From NCBI RefSeq assembly GCF_001904615.1, contig NZ_MRBY01000005.1:1-64000 (forward strand): a stretch of DNA of 64,000 bases. Reading direction: 5' to 3'. This DNA comes from [Limnothrix rosea] IAM M-220. Its GTDB lineage: Bacteria > Cyanobacteriota > Cyanobacteriia > Cyanobacteriales > MRBY01. The notes under the pieces were generated by a model. It saw only the letters and a program-made list of their open reading frames with translations. It was not told where the DNA came from and searched no databases. Positions 35,160-44,623 of the stretch are shown piece after piece. The translations under genes were made by a program, and so were the position numbers. The first letter of the stretch is position 1, and each line of letters begins with the position of its first letter.

Positions 35160-35522
35160 ATGAAAAAGGCATTGGTGGTAGATGATTCGAAGTCTGAACA
35201 AAAGTTAGTTCAGGCTTTGCTCGAAAAAATGTCGGTTAATGTTGATCTTGCTGACAATGGCGAAGAGGCTTTGAGGTGGCTGCAAAGTAATGACCAGCCG
35301 GATTTGATCATGTTGGATATTGTGATGCCTGACATGAACGGCCTAGATTTGTGTCGCGAAATTCGCGAAACCCTTGGCTATGGGGATGTCCCGATTATTT
35401 TTTGTTCGAATAAATCCCAAGAGTTTGACCGGTTTTGGGCGCTGCGTCAGGGGGGGAATGCTTATTTGACGAAGCCCTATAGCCCTATGGATTTTATTAA
35501 GACTGTTAAGGAGCATCTCTAG
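35160..35522 (+). CDS. pilH: CheY-like response regulator PilH
   Basis: A 120-residue single-domain receiver. VVDDSK near residue 6, phosphoacceptor Asp in LIMLDIVMPDMNG near residue 53, Ser in IIFCSNKS and Lys in YLTKPYSP are all present, so it should be phosphorylatable, probably by PilL. It lies 42 bases after pilG and eight bases before the frame of the CheW gene. Confidence 0.92.
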   Translation: MKKALVVDDSKSEQKLVQALLEKMSVNVDLADNGEEALRWLQSNDQPDLIMLDIVMPDMNGLDLCREIRETLGYGDVPIIFCSNKSQEFDRFWALRQGGNAYLTKPYSPMDFIKTVKEHL

Positions 35523-35568
35523 GTTTGTTTTGGTTTGCGATGAATCGGCAACGTTAGGTTACGTATTG

Positions 35569-36072
35569 ATGATGTCAGTGACTCTTCCGATAATGACGAC
35601 TGATTATTTCCAAGTACGGCTTTATCCCCGTGGTGCTGCGCCGGGGTTGGGGCGATCGCGGTTATTGATTCCTTTGGGTGATATTGCGGAGATTGTCACG
35701 GTGCAACAGCAGGAAATCTGTGCATTACCCGGTGTGCCCCAAGGGGTGACTGGTGTTTTTAATCTCCGGGGTCAGTTGATTTGGACGATGGATTTGCGTC
35801 AGATGAATCGGACTTGGGTGTCTGAGTCGCGGCTGAATCCCCAAGGGAAGGTGATGTTGGTTTTGGTGACTTCTTCCCAAGGGCAAGTGGGTTGTATTGC
35901 CCAGGAGCTATTTGGTATTGCAACTTGTGATTCTGCGGCGATGGTGGGCATTACGCCAGATTTGCGTCGGGCCTATGTGTTTTGCGATCGCCAAATTGAG
36001 CAGGACAGAAATACAACGGGGGTGGTCATTGATACGGGACAGTTGTTTCGTCATTTGTCTCTGATGGCATAG
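35569..36072 (+). CDS. pilI: CheW-like adaptor PilI
   Basis: A CheW-domain protein of about 167 residues linking receptor PilJ and kinase PilL. The domain is seen in LIPLGDIAEIVTVQQQEIC, then GVTGVFNLRGQLIWTMDL (the conserved RG loop) and VLVTSSQGQVGCIAQELFG. The frame is open from a TTG at 35530. ATG at 35569, 35572 or 35593 are alternatives, and no ribosome binding site settles the matter. Confidence 0.88.
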   Translation: MMSVTLPIMTTDYFQVRLYPRGAAPGLGRSRLLIPLGDIAEIVTVQQQEICALPGVPQGVTGVFNLRGQLIWTMDLRQMNRTWVSESRLNPQGKVMLVLVTSSQGQVGCIAQELFGIATCDSAAMVGITPDLRRAYVFCDRQIEQDRNTTGVVIDTGQLFRHLSLMA

Positions 36073-36175
36073 TCCGGTAGCGAATGGTTTATTGACTAGC
36101 CTCTTTTTTGTTTGGATTTACGCTTTTACTCATTTCTTTCTGCATTTTATTAGCTCAATCACCTTAAGGATTTTT

Positions 36176-39115
36176 ATGACGGCTACTACTAATATGCTCA
36201 ATAATCAGCCTAATTACTCTCCGACAATTAAGTCTTTACAGGCGGCGATCGCCGTTGATCCGACGGATATTGTGACGAAGCTGAATCTCGCGAGTCAACT
36301 GGAAGAAGAAGGGTTTAAGCAAGATGCGGCTGTTGTGTATCAAGACATTATTGATAGTGATAAAGACGGCGTATTTGCGGCTAGTGCGGAGCAGGCGATC
36401 TTAGCGTTGGGGATTGACCCGACAGCAAAGGATGGGAACATCTCTGCGTCTCCAGAACCGATAACTGCCATAGCGAATCCTCAGATTTCCTATTCGGATG
36501 AAGTGCGGGGCTTAAAGCGTGAGGTCGCGGCCGATCCCACCGATATGATTGCCCAGATCAGTTTGGCGAGTGCCCTAGAAAATGAAGGCCATGATGGGGA
36601 AGCTGCCGATGTTTATCGCTATATTATTGCTAACGATGCGGACGGTGTATTTTCAGCGAGTGCCGAAAAAGCCTTGGAAAACCTAGAGGGGGCGATCGCC
36701 GCTCCAGCGCCCATTATTGAGCAGCCACCTCAGCCAGAAATTACGGTTGTTCCTGAAGTTAAGCCCGCCAAGAAAACAAAATCTATTATCCAGCGACCAC
36801 AACCTAGTCGCTCTAGCAGTAATGGTGTTTTGGGTCGCCTGCGGGATCTGCCCATTGCCCAAAAGCAGTTTGCGGGGATGCTCCTTTCTAGTTTAGTTAC
36901 CCTAACGGGCGTGGTCGGTGCAGGTATTTTGATTACGACAGCCTCTGGACGAGCACAGTTACGAGAACAAGCCATTTCAGAGCTAGCTGTCAACGAAATT
37001 CAATACGACATTAAAATCAACCAAATGGGCTTCGGTTTCCGGGGTCAGTCCGATAACGCTGCGGTCATTGAAGCCGCAACCCAGTACACTCAAACGGGGC
37101 AGGTTTCCCCAGATGTACGGGCTCTAGTAGACGGCATTCTCCAAAACGAGATTACAGCGCGGGAAATTGAATTTGCCACTTTGGTGGGAGCCGATAAACG
37201 TATCATTGTTAACGCTAATGCTGACCGGACTGGCGAACTCTTTGATCCCAATGGTTTGGTGACACAAGTCTTGGCAAATCCATCTCAGATTAAAACGAGT
37301 GAACTCATACCTTGGGAGCAAATCTCCGCCGAGCAACCCCCTCTCCCTGAAGGAACTCCCCAAGAAGCACAGGCTCTTGTTCGCTACACCGTGACTCCGG
37401 TGACAAGTGCCTCTGGTCAGGTGGTTGGAGCTTTGATTTCCGGTGATCTGGTGATTGAAGGCAAAGTTGCAATTCCGAGAGAAACGGTAAAAGCGTTTGA
37501 CTCTGGCTACAGTGCGGTTTATCACATCAACAGTGATGGCTCTTTTAATCTATCGGCGGCGGCATCGGAAGTGCTTGAGGATACTGGCAGTGGCTCAGAG
37601 GAGTTGGTTATTCACACCAGTATTGACGAAGCGGATACATTGGCTCTACCAAACGACGATTTGCTGGTTGCTGCAGTGGCAGCCAATGGCGAGATTGTGA
37701 CAGAGACGAAAAATGTCGGTGGACAGACTTATACGTTGGCAGCGGTGAGTGTCAGTAACAATGCGGGTCAACCGATCGCCGTGATGGTGCGGGGAACGCC
37801 TGTGGATAATTTGAATGCTCTACTTCGTAATAACCTAACTTTGCAGGTGAGTGTGGGTTTAGTGGCGATCGCCCTGTCGGCATTATTGGCAAGCTTACTC
37901 GGACGAGCCATTAGTCAACCGATTAAGGAGCTACAGGATACAGCAGAAGAATTTGGTCAAGGTAATTTAACAGCCCGAGCAGAAGCGGCATCGAAAGATG
38001 AGGTCGGTCTACTGGCTGAAACCTTTAATACGATGGCCGATGATATTTTGGCTTCTACCGAGGCGATTGCCAAACAGTCGGAAGCGAACGAGAAGGAGGC
38101 AGAATTCCAACGCTTAGAACGGGAACGCCTACAAGAGGGTGTAATTCGTTTACTGCTACAAATTGAAGAAGCCCGCCGTGGTGATTTGAGCGTCCAAGCA
38201 AAGGTAGATGAAGGGGAAGTTGGCTCCATTGCTGACGCCTTTAACGCCACGATCCGCAGTCTACGATTGCTAGTATCTCAGGTACAAAGCTCGGCAAACC
38301 AGGTCCATGACTCGGCGATCGCCAACAACGACTTGATTACCCAGTTGGCGAACGAAGCAACAGTCCAAGAAAAAGCAATCCAGTCCGCTGAACGTTCTGT
38401 TAGAGGCATTGCCCAATCGATTCAGTCCGTAGCAAAATCCGCCCAAGTGGCTGCAAAAATTGCCCGCCGCTCCCGTGTGGCCGCGCAGCAGGGTCAAGAA
38501 ACCATGGACGAAACGGTAGAAAATATCGATAACATTCGGGCATCGGTAGCTGACACCTCGAAAAAAGCGAAGCGCTTAGCGGAATCCTCCCAAGAGATTT
38601 CTAAGATTGTCAATATCATTTCCGACATCTCCGAAAAAACGAACCTACTGGCATTTAACGCATCCATCGAGGCGACCCGTGCCGGGGAAAACGGTCAAGG
38701 TTTCCGCGTGGTTGCAGACGAAGTTCGTCGCCTAGCGGAGCAGGTCACCACGTCTGCCCAAGAGATTGAGCAACTCATTGGCGGTATTCAGGAAGAGACG
38801 GTGGACATGATGAAAATGATGGAAGAAAGTACTTCCCAAGTTGTCACCGGAACAGAACTGGTACGCAAAACAAAAACCACCCTCCAAAATGTAGCGCGCA
38901 TTAGCCAAGAAATTGACAAAGTCTTGAACTCCATTTCAAAGGCGACAGTCTCCCAGCGAGATGCCTCCACGAAGGTGACAAAAACCATGCAATCGGTTGC
39001 CTCCGTTGCCCAAAAAACCGCATCGGAATCCCAGTCGATGTCTGAGCAGTTAAAGTCCCTCACCAACGTGGCGATCGCCCTTCAAGAATCCTCTTCCCGA
39101 TTTAAGGTTGACTAA
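36176..39115 (+). CDS. pilJ: Methyl-accepting chemotaxis receptor PilJ with duplicated N-terminal module
   Basis: A 979-residue receptor. ATG at 36176 follows TAAGGA and is preferred over the upstream frame. Residues 19-78 and 111-170 are two copies of a TPR-like module (compare AVDPTDIVTKLNLASQLEEE with AADPTDMIAQISLASALENE). A basic linker leads to TM1 (about 233-256), then a periplasmic sensory domain of about 290 residues, TM2 (about 553-575), a HAMP domain, a second HAMP-like segment near 680, and the signalling domain with EKTNLLAFNASIEATRAGE. No GAF or bilin domain is present, so it is the PilJ rather than the PixJ type. The cytoplasmic N-terminal repeats could dock other proteins. Confidence 0.92.
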   Translation: MTATTNMLNNQPNYSPTIKSLQAAIAVDPTDIVTKLNLASQLEEEGFKQDAAVVYQDIIDSDKDGVFAASAEQAILALGIDPTAKDGNISASPEPITAIANPQISYSDEVRGLKREVAADPTDMIAQISLASALENEGHDGEAADVYRYIIANDADGVFSASAEKALENLEGAIAAPAPIIEQPPQPEITVVPEVKPAKKTKSIIQRPQPSRSSSNGVLGRLRDLPIAQKQFAGMLLSSLVTLTGVVGAGILITTASGRAQLREQAISELAVNEIQYDIKINQMGFGFRGQSDNAAVIEAATQYTQTGQVSPDVRALVDGILQNEITAREIEFATLVGADKRIIVNANADRTGELFDPNGLVTQVLANPSQIKTSELIPWEQISAEQPPLPEGTPQEAQALVRYTVTPVTSASGQVVGALISGDLVIEGKVAIPRETVKAFDSGYSAVYHINSDGSFNLSAAASEVLEDTGSGSEELVIHTSIDEADTLALPNDDLLVAAVAANGEIVTETKNVGGQTYTLAAVSVSNNAGQPIAVMVRGTPVDNLNALLRNNLTLQVSVGLVAIALSALLASLLGRAISQPIKELQDTAEEFGQGNLTARAEAASKDEVGLLAETFNTMADDILASTEAIAKQSEANEKEAEFQRLERERLQEGVIRLLLQIEEARRGDLSVQAKVDEGEVGSIADAFNATIRSLRLLVSQVQSSANQVHDSAIANNDLITQLANEATVQEKAIQSAERSVRGIAQSIQSVAKSAQVAAKIARRSRVAAQQGQETMDETVENIDNIRASVADTSKKAKRLAESSQEISKIVNIISDISEKTNLLAFNASIEATRAGENGQGFRVVADEVRRLAEQVTTSAQEIEQLIGGIQEETVDMMKMMEESTSQVVTGTELVRKTKTTLQNVARISQEIDKVLNSISKATVSQRDASTKVTKTMQSVASVAQKTASESQSMSEQLKSLTNVAIALQESSSRFKVD

Positions 39116-39194
39116 TTTTTGTTGCGTCGTTTGCTTGAATTTTGCTAATTACGACCTGCCATTGTCCTAGACACCACCCCAATTATTTGCTGCC

Positions 39195-41999
39195 ATGTTG
39201 GATGCCGCCAGTTTAAAAGCGATCGCCCTTGAAGCCCGCCATTGTTTTCTCTTGGAAGATGCGCCGGACTTTATCACTCTGTTTTACGGGAGCATCAAAC
39301 AACTCAAAAATGAACTGGCTCAGCCTACTGGCGCAAATATTGGGGGCTTATATAAAGATCTCGTGCGTTCTGCCCACTCCATTAAAGGTGGTGCGGGTTT
39401 AGCGGAGTTGACCCCCCTAAATCAGCTCGCCCACAAAATGGAAGATCTCCTTGAGGCCATGGCAGAGGGGCGGGTTCAAGACCAAACAACGGGTTTAGAA
39501 CTGGTCACCTTAGCGATGGAGGAGGTGCAAAATTGCGTTGATCTCGCGGCCTCTAGTGACGATAATCCGGGGATGTCCAGTGGCGTAACGGAGCTGACAA
39601 AAGCGCTGGAGGAATTTATCGAAGCCTCGGTGGCACCAGAAACGTCGCCGGATATGGCGATCGGCAGCTCTACGCCCAGTCAATTTATCATCACTTCCCT
39701 CAGGGTAGATCTCGAAGCTTGTGTCAAACGTTTAGAAGATCTATTGGTGAATCGGCCGACAGCCCAACGCCTTAAGTCTCACCTAACAACCTTGGCAGAG
39801 GAATGTCAGCTCTTAGGGGAAGCGCTCAGTTTGCCATGGCTACAGGATATTTCGCTTGTCATCACTCAAATGACCGCGAAGCCGATCATGCCTCTTCCAG
39901 AATTTGCCGCTTTGGCGATCGCCGAAATTCGAGCGGTCAGTCAAGCCTATTTACAAGACGTAGAGAATACGGACTTATCGCCTACCTTTAAACAATTTCA
40001 AGAAGCACCAAAAGTCACCGCTCCTCCCGAACCACCAACTGCCCCCGTGCCTGCACCCGTTGCAACAACCGCCCCAACCACGACCGCAACGACCCAGAAA
40101 AAAACATCAACCCTACAGGTGCGTATGCCCATCACCCAGCTCAACCGCATGGGTAATGCCGTCGGAGAATTGTTTATCGGCTACGAACAGCTTTCCCGTC
40201 ACCAGCAGCAACTGCTCCAAGCGAGCCGTAATCTGAAACAACGAACCCAGCAGCTTAACCCCATTCGCGACGAAGTGGTAACTCTCTACGACCAACTGGC
40301 GATCGCCTCCCCAAAAATCACAACACCCAACGGCAATGGTCACAATCAAAACACAAGCCCAGAAGCAGCCGCCATCCTTGGAGAAGCCTCCCCTGACTCA
40401 GAATTTGACAGTCTCCACTTCGACCAATACACCCAAGCCCATTCCAACCTGCAGCAGTTTCAAGAGCTCATGGTGCAAGTCCAAGAAATCCGCGAAGATA
40501 TCGAACTCATTCGTTGGGAATTTCAAAACTCCCTCGACAGCATGCGGCAGCAATTGGAATACCTCAACCAAGACCTCACCCAGTCCCGTCTAGTGCCCTT
40601 CGGCAAATTAGCACGGCGCTTTATTCAGTCCCTTGAAACCCTGAGCCAACGCTATCCCCAGTCAGCCCAGCTCAAGATTGTCGGTGAAGATGTCCTCGTT
40701 GACCAAGCGATTTTAGAACAATTACGCACACCGCTAACCCATCTCATCCGTAATGCCTTTGACCATGGCATCGAACCGCCAGTCCAGCGCCGCCAAGGGG
40801 ACAAGCCTGAAACCGGAACAATCACCCTCTCCGCAAAGCTCCTCGGTAATATCGTCGAAATTGAAGTTAGTGACGATGGTAAAGGGGTCAGTGTTGATCG
40901 GGTTTGGGAAAAAGCCGTTGCCGTTGGGTTACACAGCCCAACAGAGCGCGATCGCCTCAGCGAGAACCAAATTTTAGACTTTATTTTTGCCCCCGGATTT
41001 TCGACCCGACAAAAAGTGAGTGACCTCTCCGGGCGAGGCATGGGTTTAGACATTGTCCGCCTCGAACTTGACCAGCTTAACGGCACAGTATCCGTGGATA
41101 GTCGTGAGGGGCAGGGGACAAAATTTACGATTCGAATTCCCCTAAGTTTTAATATTTTGCCGTTACTGCTGTGTCGCTGCCAACAACAGGTTTTAGCGCT
41201 CCCTTCGGTGAATATTTCAGGTGTGGTTGCCCTCGTGGGTAAAAATGCCACCGCAGAGCCACCCGATCATCTTGATTGGCAAGGCTCTCCCCTAAAGCTT
41301 CATCCCCTTGACGAGCTATTGCCCTATACCCAAAGCAATGTTTTCCTCCCCCCAGACCAACGCCCAAAACCCACGATCGCCGTGGTTGTCCGCCAAGGAG
41401 ATCAGCCCCTAGCCATTACCGTTGACGAGATTATCGGGGAGCGGGAGCTGGTTCTAAAAGCCCTTGACCGGACAGTGACCTATCCCCCTTATATTGCGGG
41501 CTGTACGGTGTTGGGTACAGGGGAAGTAGTACCTGTATTAATTCCTGATGCCTTCGACCACTTGCTCAATGCACCAAAACTCGACAAGCTCACAACCCCA
41601 CCGCCAACGGTGGCGCAAAATGTCCAACGGCAACCCTCTATTTTGATCATTGATGATTCTGTGGCCGTCCGTCGTACGTTAAATAAAATGCTGACCCAAT
41701 GTGGTTATCAAGTGCATCAATGCCGCGATGGTAAAGAAGCTTGGAATTTTCTCAACCGTTCGAATCAGACCTTTGATCTGGCCATTTGTGATCTGGAAAT
41801 GCCGGGTTATGACGGTTTTACCTTGCTTCAGATGGTGCGGGGACAGCAGCAATGGGATAGCTTGCCTTTCGTGATGTTGACATCCCGTGATAATGATCTA
41901 CACCGTCAAAGAGCGGAAAGACTAGGAGCCAGCAATTATTTCACGAAACCCTTTAACCCTATCCAGTTTTTGCAGGCGATCGCCGAATATGTTGACTAA
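39195..41999 (+). CDS. pilL: Hybrid chemotaxis histidine kinase PilL (CheA with receiver)
   Basis: A 934-residue CheA. An HPt domain with phosphorylatable H61 (RSAHSIKGGAG) is followed by a helical region. A Pro/Thr/Ala-rich linker lies at about 275-310, then the dimerisation and HATPase domains (about 320-650, N box LIRNAFDHGIE, G box GRGMGLDIV), a CheW-like domain and a receiver (about 815-934). The receiver phosphoacceptor is D866 in LAICDLEMPGYDG, with Lys in YFTKPFNP. Only one HPt is present. It is the last gene of the operon, and copy C of the repeat element begins immediately after its stop. Confidence 0.94.
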   Translation: MLDAASLKAIALEARHCFLLEDAPDFITLFYGSIKQLKNELAQPTGANIGGLYKDLVRSAHSIKGGAGLAELTPLNQLAHKMEDLLEAMAEGRVQDQTTGLELVTLAMEEVQNCVDLAASSDDNPGMSSGVTELTKALEEFIEASVAPETSPDMAIGSSTPSQFIITSLRVDLEACVKRLEDLLVNRPTAQRLKSHLTTLAEECQLLGEALSLPWLQDISLVITQMTAKPIMPLPEFAALAIAEIRAVSQAYLQDVENTDLSPTFKQFQEAPKVTAPPEPPTAPVPAPVATTAPTTTATTQKKTSTLQVRMPITQLNRMGNAVGELFIGYEQLSRHQQQLLQASRNLKQRTQQLNPIRDEVVTLYDQLAIASPKITTPNGNGHNQNTSPEAAAILGEASPDSEFDSLHFDQYTQAHSNLQQFQELMVQVQEIREDIELIRWEFQNSLDSMRQQLEYLNQDLTQSRLVPFGKLARRFIQSLETLSQRYPQSAQLKIVGEDVLVDQAILEQLRTPLTHLIRNAFDHGIEPPVQRRQGDKPETGTITLSAKLLGNIVEIEVSDDGKGVSVDRVWEKAVAVGLHSPTERDRLSENQILDFIFAPGFSTRQKVSDLSGRGMGLDIVRLELDQLNGTVSVDSREGQGTKFTIRIPLSFNILPLLLCRCQQQVLALPSVNISGVVALVGKNATAEPPDHLDWQGSPLKLHPLDELLPYTQSNVFLPPDQRPKPTIAVVVRQGDQPLAITVDEIIGERELVLKALDRTVTYPPYIAGCTVLGTGEVVPVLIPDAFDHLLNAPKLDKLTTPPPTVAQNVQRQPSILIIDDSVAVRRTLNKMLTQCGYQVHQCRDGKEAWNFLNRSNQTFDLAICDLEMPGYDGFTLLQMVRGQQQWDSLPFVMLTSRDNDLHRQRAERLGASNYFTKPFNPIQFLQAIAEYVD

Positions 42000-42000
42000 T

Positions 42001-42198
42001 CTGAGTTTTGCTGAAGAATACTCGGAAATGCGACGTGGCGAAAGGGAGAGCGAGGGATGGGGCGATTGTTCATTCAAACAATTCTAGGAGTCAAAAAATG
42101 CGAGTTGCCGTTGATGTCCCGTGTCTCCTCCTCTCCATGTCTCCCCATCCCAATGTCCCCATGTCAAGGCATTGAGATAACTCTTTAACCCGAACTGA
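42001..42198 (+). mobile_element. MITE-like element, copy C
   Basis: About 198 bp, starting two bases after the pilL stop with CTGAGTTTTGCTGAAG and ending TTTAACCCGAACTGA at 42184-42198. The interior matches copy A closely: GGCGAAAGGGAGAGCGAGGG near 42038, CATTCAAACAATTCTA near 42071, and the CCCGTGTCTCC and CCCAATGTCCCCATGTC blocks at 42118-42165. The right inverted repeat is well kept; the left one is weaker. It encodes no protein. Confidence 0.72.
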
Positions 42199-42307
42199 AA
42201 AAAAAAGATTTTTGTGCGGCCTTGTCTTTGCGTCTTCCTTGCTTGGCATCGCTTTAACGGTATCTTCCTCTGGCAATAAGATAAATCTTGAACAAGTTTT
42301 GCGTCGG

Positions 42308-42862
42308 CTAAACCGCAGAAACTTTAATCTTGGCGATCGCCCGTTCCACCTGTTGCCGTAGCCTCACATTACAGGGATCAGCTAGAAGCGCTTTACGAAA
42401 ATAAGTGCGCGCTTGGTGGTCTTTGCCTTGGCGCAACAGTAGCGATCCCCACGACAAATAAATAATCCCCTGCCATTGCCGTACCTCCACATCATGGGGT
42501 AGACGATTAGCTAAACCATCCGTCAGGGCGATCGCCCGCGCAAATTTTTCTTTACGTAGACAAGCCTGAAGGGATTGATAAGTTTGCCATTTAAGGCGGT
42601 GTTCTAGTGCTGTTAATTCGTGGAGAACACTGGCTCTTGGTCGTTCAACTTGTTCTGCTTCTCCTAAAGCCGCGTTCGGAAAAACACGCATTAGTTCTCG
42701 ATAGGCACGATTAATCTCAATAAACTTTTCCTGAGCTTGGCGATCGCCCCCATTGACATCAGGATGGAACCGCCTTGCCAAACGCCGATAGGAAGCCTTA
42801 ATCGTCGAAAGTTCAGCATCAACCCGTAGCCCTAAAATTTCATAGCAATAGAGGAGATTCAT
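42308..42862 (-). CDS. DnaJ-domain protein with C-terminal TPR-like helices
   Basis: About 184 residues. An N-terminal J domain (residues 1-65) contains RFHPDVNGG, with the HPD tripeptide that stimulates Hsp70. The remaining 110 residues are helical, and the last 60 ([26 protein letters not shown]) form a TPR-like pair. It is a co-chaperone with a possible client- or complex-binding tail. ATG at 42862 gives the usual J-domain start; 42871 is an alternative. Confidence 0.88.
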   Translation of the reverse strand: MNLLYCYEILGLRVDAELSTIKASYRRLARRFHPDVNGGDRQAQEKFIEINRAYRELMRVFPNAALGEAEQVERPRASVLHELTALEHRLKWQTYQSLQACLRKEKFARAIALTDGLANRLPHDVEVRQWQGIIYLSWGSLLLRQGKDHQARTYFRKALLADPCNVRLRQQVERAIAKIKVSAV

Positions 42863-43038
42863 AAAATACATTTAAGCGGCTCTGACCTAAGAATACAGCA
42901 AAAAAATCGCCTCGAAATAATTCAAAATCATGATTTCTCCCATAGATTCATCCATTAGACAGCACTAACTAACCAGAAATTTCTGTCTGGGTGCTGAAGC
43001 CCGCAAAATCTCAAGATCGATAGGATACAAATATCAAA

Positions 43039-43272
43039 ATGCACCACTCACCATCCTCTGCCATGTCCTCCCCTGCCAACCCTTCAGCTTCAGTGACAAA
43101 AATCCTGACAGAAGTGCGTGAGTCAAAACATTTGATCACTTCAAATCGCCATAGCCTAATGGCAGCAATCTTTGACGAGACTCTCCCAGAACAAGACCGC
43201 CAAGAAATCACTCACATTATTCACAACACAATGCACGGAAACATTCAAGTGGCACAACCCAAAGGCATTTAA
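43039..43272 (+). CDS. Small hypothetical protein
   Basis: A 77-residue hydrophilic protein, possibly starting at the second Met (43063). After a Ser/Pro-rich head it is helical: VTKILTEVRESKHLITSNRH and EQDRQEITHIIHNTMHGNI. Codon use looks native and there is no membrane segment. I recognise no family. It stands between the DnaJ gene and moaD. Confidence 0.55.
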   Translation: MHHSPSSAMSSPANPSASVTKILTEVRESKHLITSNRHSLMAAIFDETLPEQDRQEITHIIHNTMHGNIQVAQPKGI

Positions 43273-43445
43273 CATTTTCCTCACCCCCTAACGCTCTGTT
43301 CCCACGGCTAGATCTTCATTCATGGCTTAAAGTAAATCCCATCAAATCCTTAGTGACAAAAAGTCGTCAGCATTAGCCATTTCGCGAAGCTCGACCCAAA
43401 AACCAGTTATATTCGTTGCTGTAGATCGCTGTTCCCATAAAACCG

Positions 43446-43694
43446 TTGATTAATATTTCCGTTAAACTTTTCGCTATTTACCAAGAAACCTACCAGCAAG
43501 ACCAGCTCGAGTTGCAATTGGAAGATCAAGCAACAGTAAAAACCTTGGCGGATCATATTTTTAGTGAGCACCCAGAATTGCAAGAATGGCGCAACGTTAC
43601 TCGCTACGGTGTGAATATGGCATTTGTTGACGAAAATACTGTCCTAAAAGATGGTGATGAAATTGTCTTCATTCCCCCCGTTAGCGGCGGCTAA
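43446..43694 (+). CDS. moaD: MoaD-like sulphur carrier (molybdopterin synthase small subunit)
   Basis: An 82-residue beta-grasp protein ending in the diagnostic LKDGDEIVFIPPVSGG. The terminal Gly-Gly is thiocarboxylated and donates sulphur to precursor Z together with MoaE. The match is closer to MoaD than to ThiS. The start is TTG. No other moa genes are near. Molybdopterin is needed for nitrate reductase, which fits the nitrate-assimilating lifestyle implied by nirA. Confidence 0.85.
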   Translation: MINISVKLFAIYQETYQQDQLELQLEDQATVKTLADHIFSEHPELQEWRNVTRYGVNMAFVDENTVLKDGDEIVFIPPVSGG

Positions 43695-43771
43695 ACTAAA
43701 AAGATCATGAATTCTATGGTTAATGACGCAGGTGAGAAAAAATTATCGAAACTATAGGTCACATCTAGATT

Positions 43772-44551
43772 ATGAGCCAACCGATTACGATTCTCTTTTA
43801 TCCAGAGATGCCAGAGCCAGAATCGACGGCCTATCAACTCTGCACATATTTAGGCTATCGGCTCACTAATAACCCGACTCAAGCTTTTGATGTTGCTTTT
43901 AAATATTTTGATGCAACTTTTTTTAGTGCTGATTTATTAGATGTTTTTGATGATATTCACGATGATGTGATTAATGGCCACAGTTTGGATATCAGTAAAA
44001 ATAGAGTCGGCGAAGTCTTTCAATCGGTGTTTGGCTATGACATCAATATTAATCCTGTGTCAGATAGGGGTCTAGGGTTTCAAAAGTCTGATATTAATCG
44101 TTGGCGAGATGGGGAAATGGTGCAGTTACCGTTGGCTGCTGATGTTGTAGATCAAGATGTGGTCTATCAAAAGTTTGTTGATACTGAAACTGACGGTGAA
44201 TATGTGGATATTTCTGTGCCGATTTATGATGGTGTCATTCCTTGTGTTGTTCTCCAAGCTCGTTCCCATGTCAAGCTCACGGATGCTGCAAAGACTGTGT
44301 TAACAGTTAAAGAAACTGTCTCGATTTTTTCTGAAGCTGAAATTCAACAATTGACGAGATGTGCCCAGGGGCTGCGGTTGGACTATGGTGAGTTTGATGT
44401 GTTGCGCGATCGCCATGATGGCAAAATTTATATTGTTGATGTGAATAATACGCCCTGTGAGTTTCCCCAGGGGCTGACTGCAATGGAACGGGAATTATTG
44501 CTAGAAAAGCTAAGTAATGCCTTTGTTCCTCTCATTGCAAAGCGACTGTAG
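43772..44551 (+). CDS. ATP-grasp-like protein of unknown function
   Basis: A 259-residue soluble protein. The C-terminal half looks like the second lobe of an ATP-grasp fold: VVYQKFVDTETDGEYVDIS, then LRLDYGEFDVLRDRHDGKIY and VDVNNTP, with Glu and Asn where metal ligands normally lie. The N-terminal half is less typical (VINGHSLDISKNRVGEVF). ATP-grasp enzymes ligate a carboxylate to an amine or thiol; the substrate here is unknown. It begins 77 bases after the moaD gene on the same strand. The nucleotide-binding lysine positions cannot be assigned confidently. Confidence 0.65.
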   Translation: MSQPITILFYPEMPEPESTAYQLCTYLGYRLTNNPTQAFDVAFKYFDATFFSADLLDVFDDIHDDVINGHSLDISKNRVGEVFQSVFGYDININPVSDRGLGFQKSDINRWRDGEMVQLPLAADVVDQDVVYQKFVDTETDGEYVDISVPIYDGVIPCVVLQARSHVKLTDAAKTVLTVKETVSIFSEAEIQQLTRCAQGLRLDYGEFDVLRDRHDGKIYIVDVNNTPCEFPQGLTAMERELLLEKLSNAFVPLIAKRL

Positions 44552-44623
44552 GACAGTGGGTTGTGGAATTTTTGGTTTTATTTTTAATGTTTTAAATCGG
44601 TGTTCGCTCGTGGGGAGATAAGT

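Noticed and set aside
42091-42276. 61-codon minus-strand ORF
   Set aside because: It lies inside and beside the inverted-repeat element; the peptide shares SVRVKELS with the copy A region only because of the repeat DNA.
43446-43694. Ubiquitin-like conjugation role for the Gly-Gly protein
   Set aside because: The C-terminal block LKDGDEIVFIPPVSGG is standard MoaD, so the ordinary molybdopterin role is preferred.
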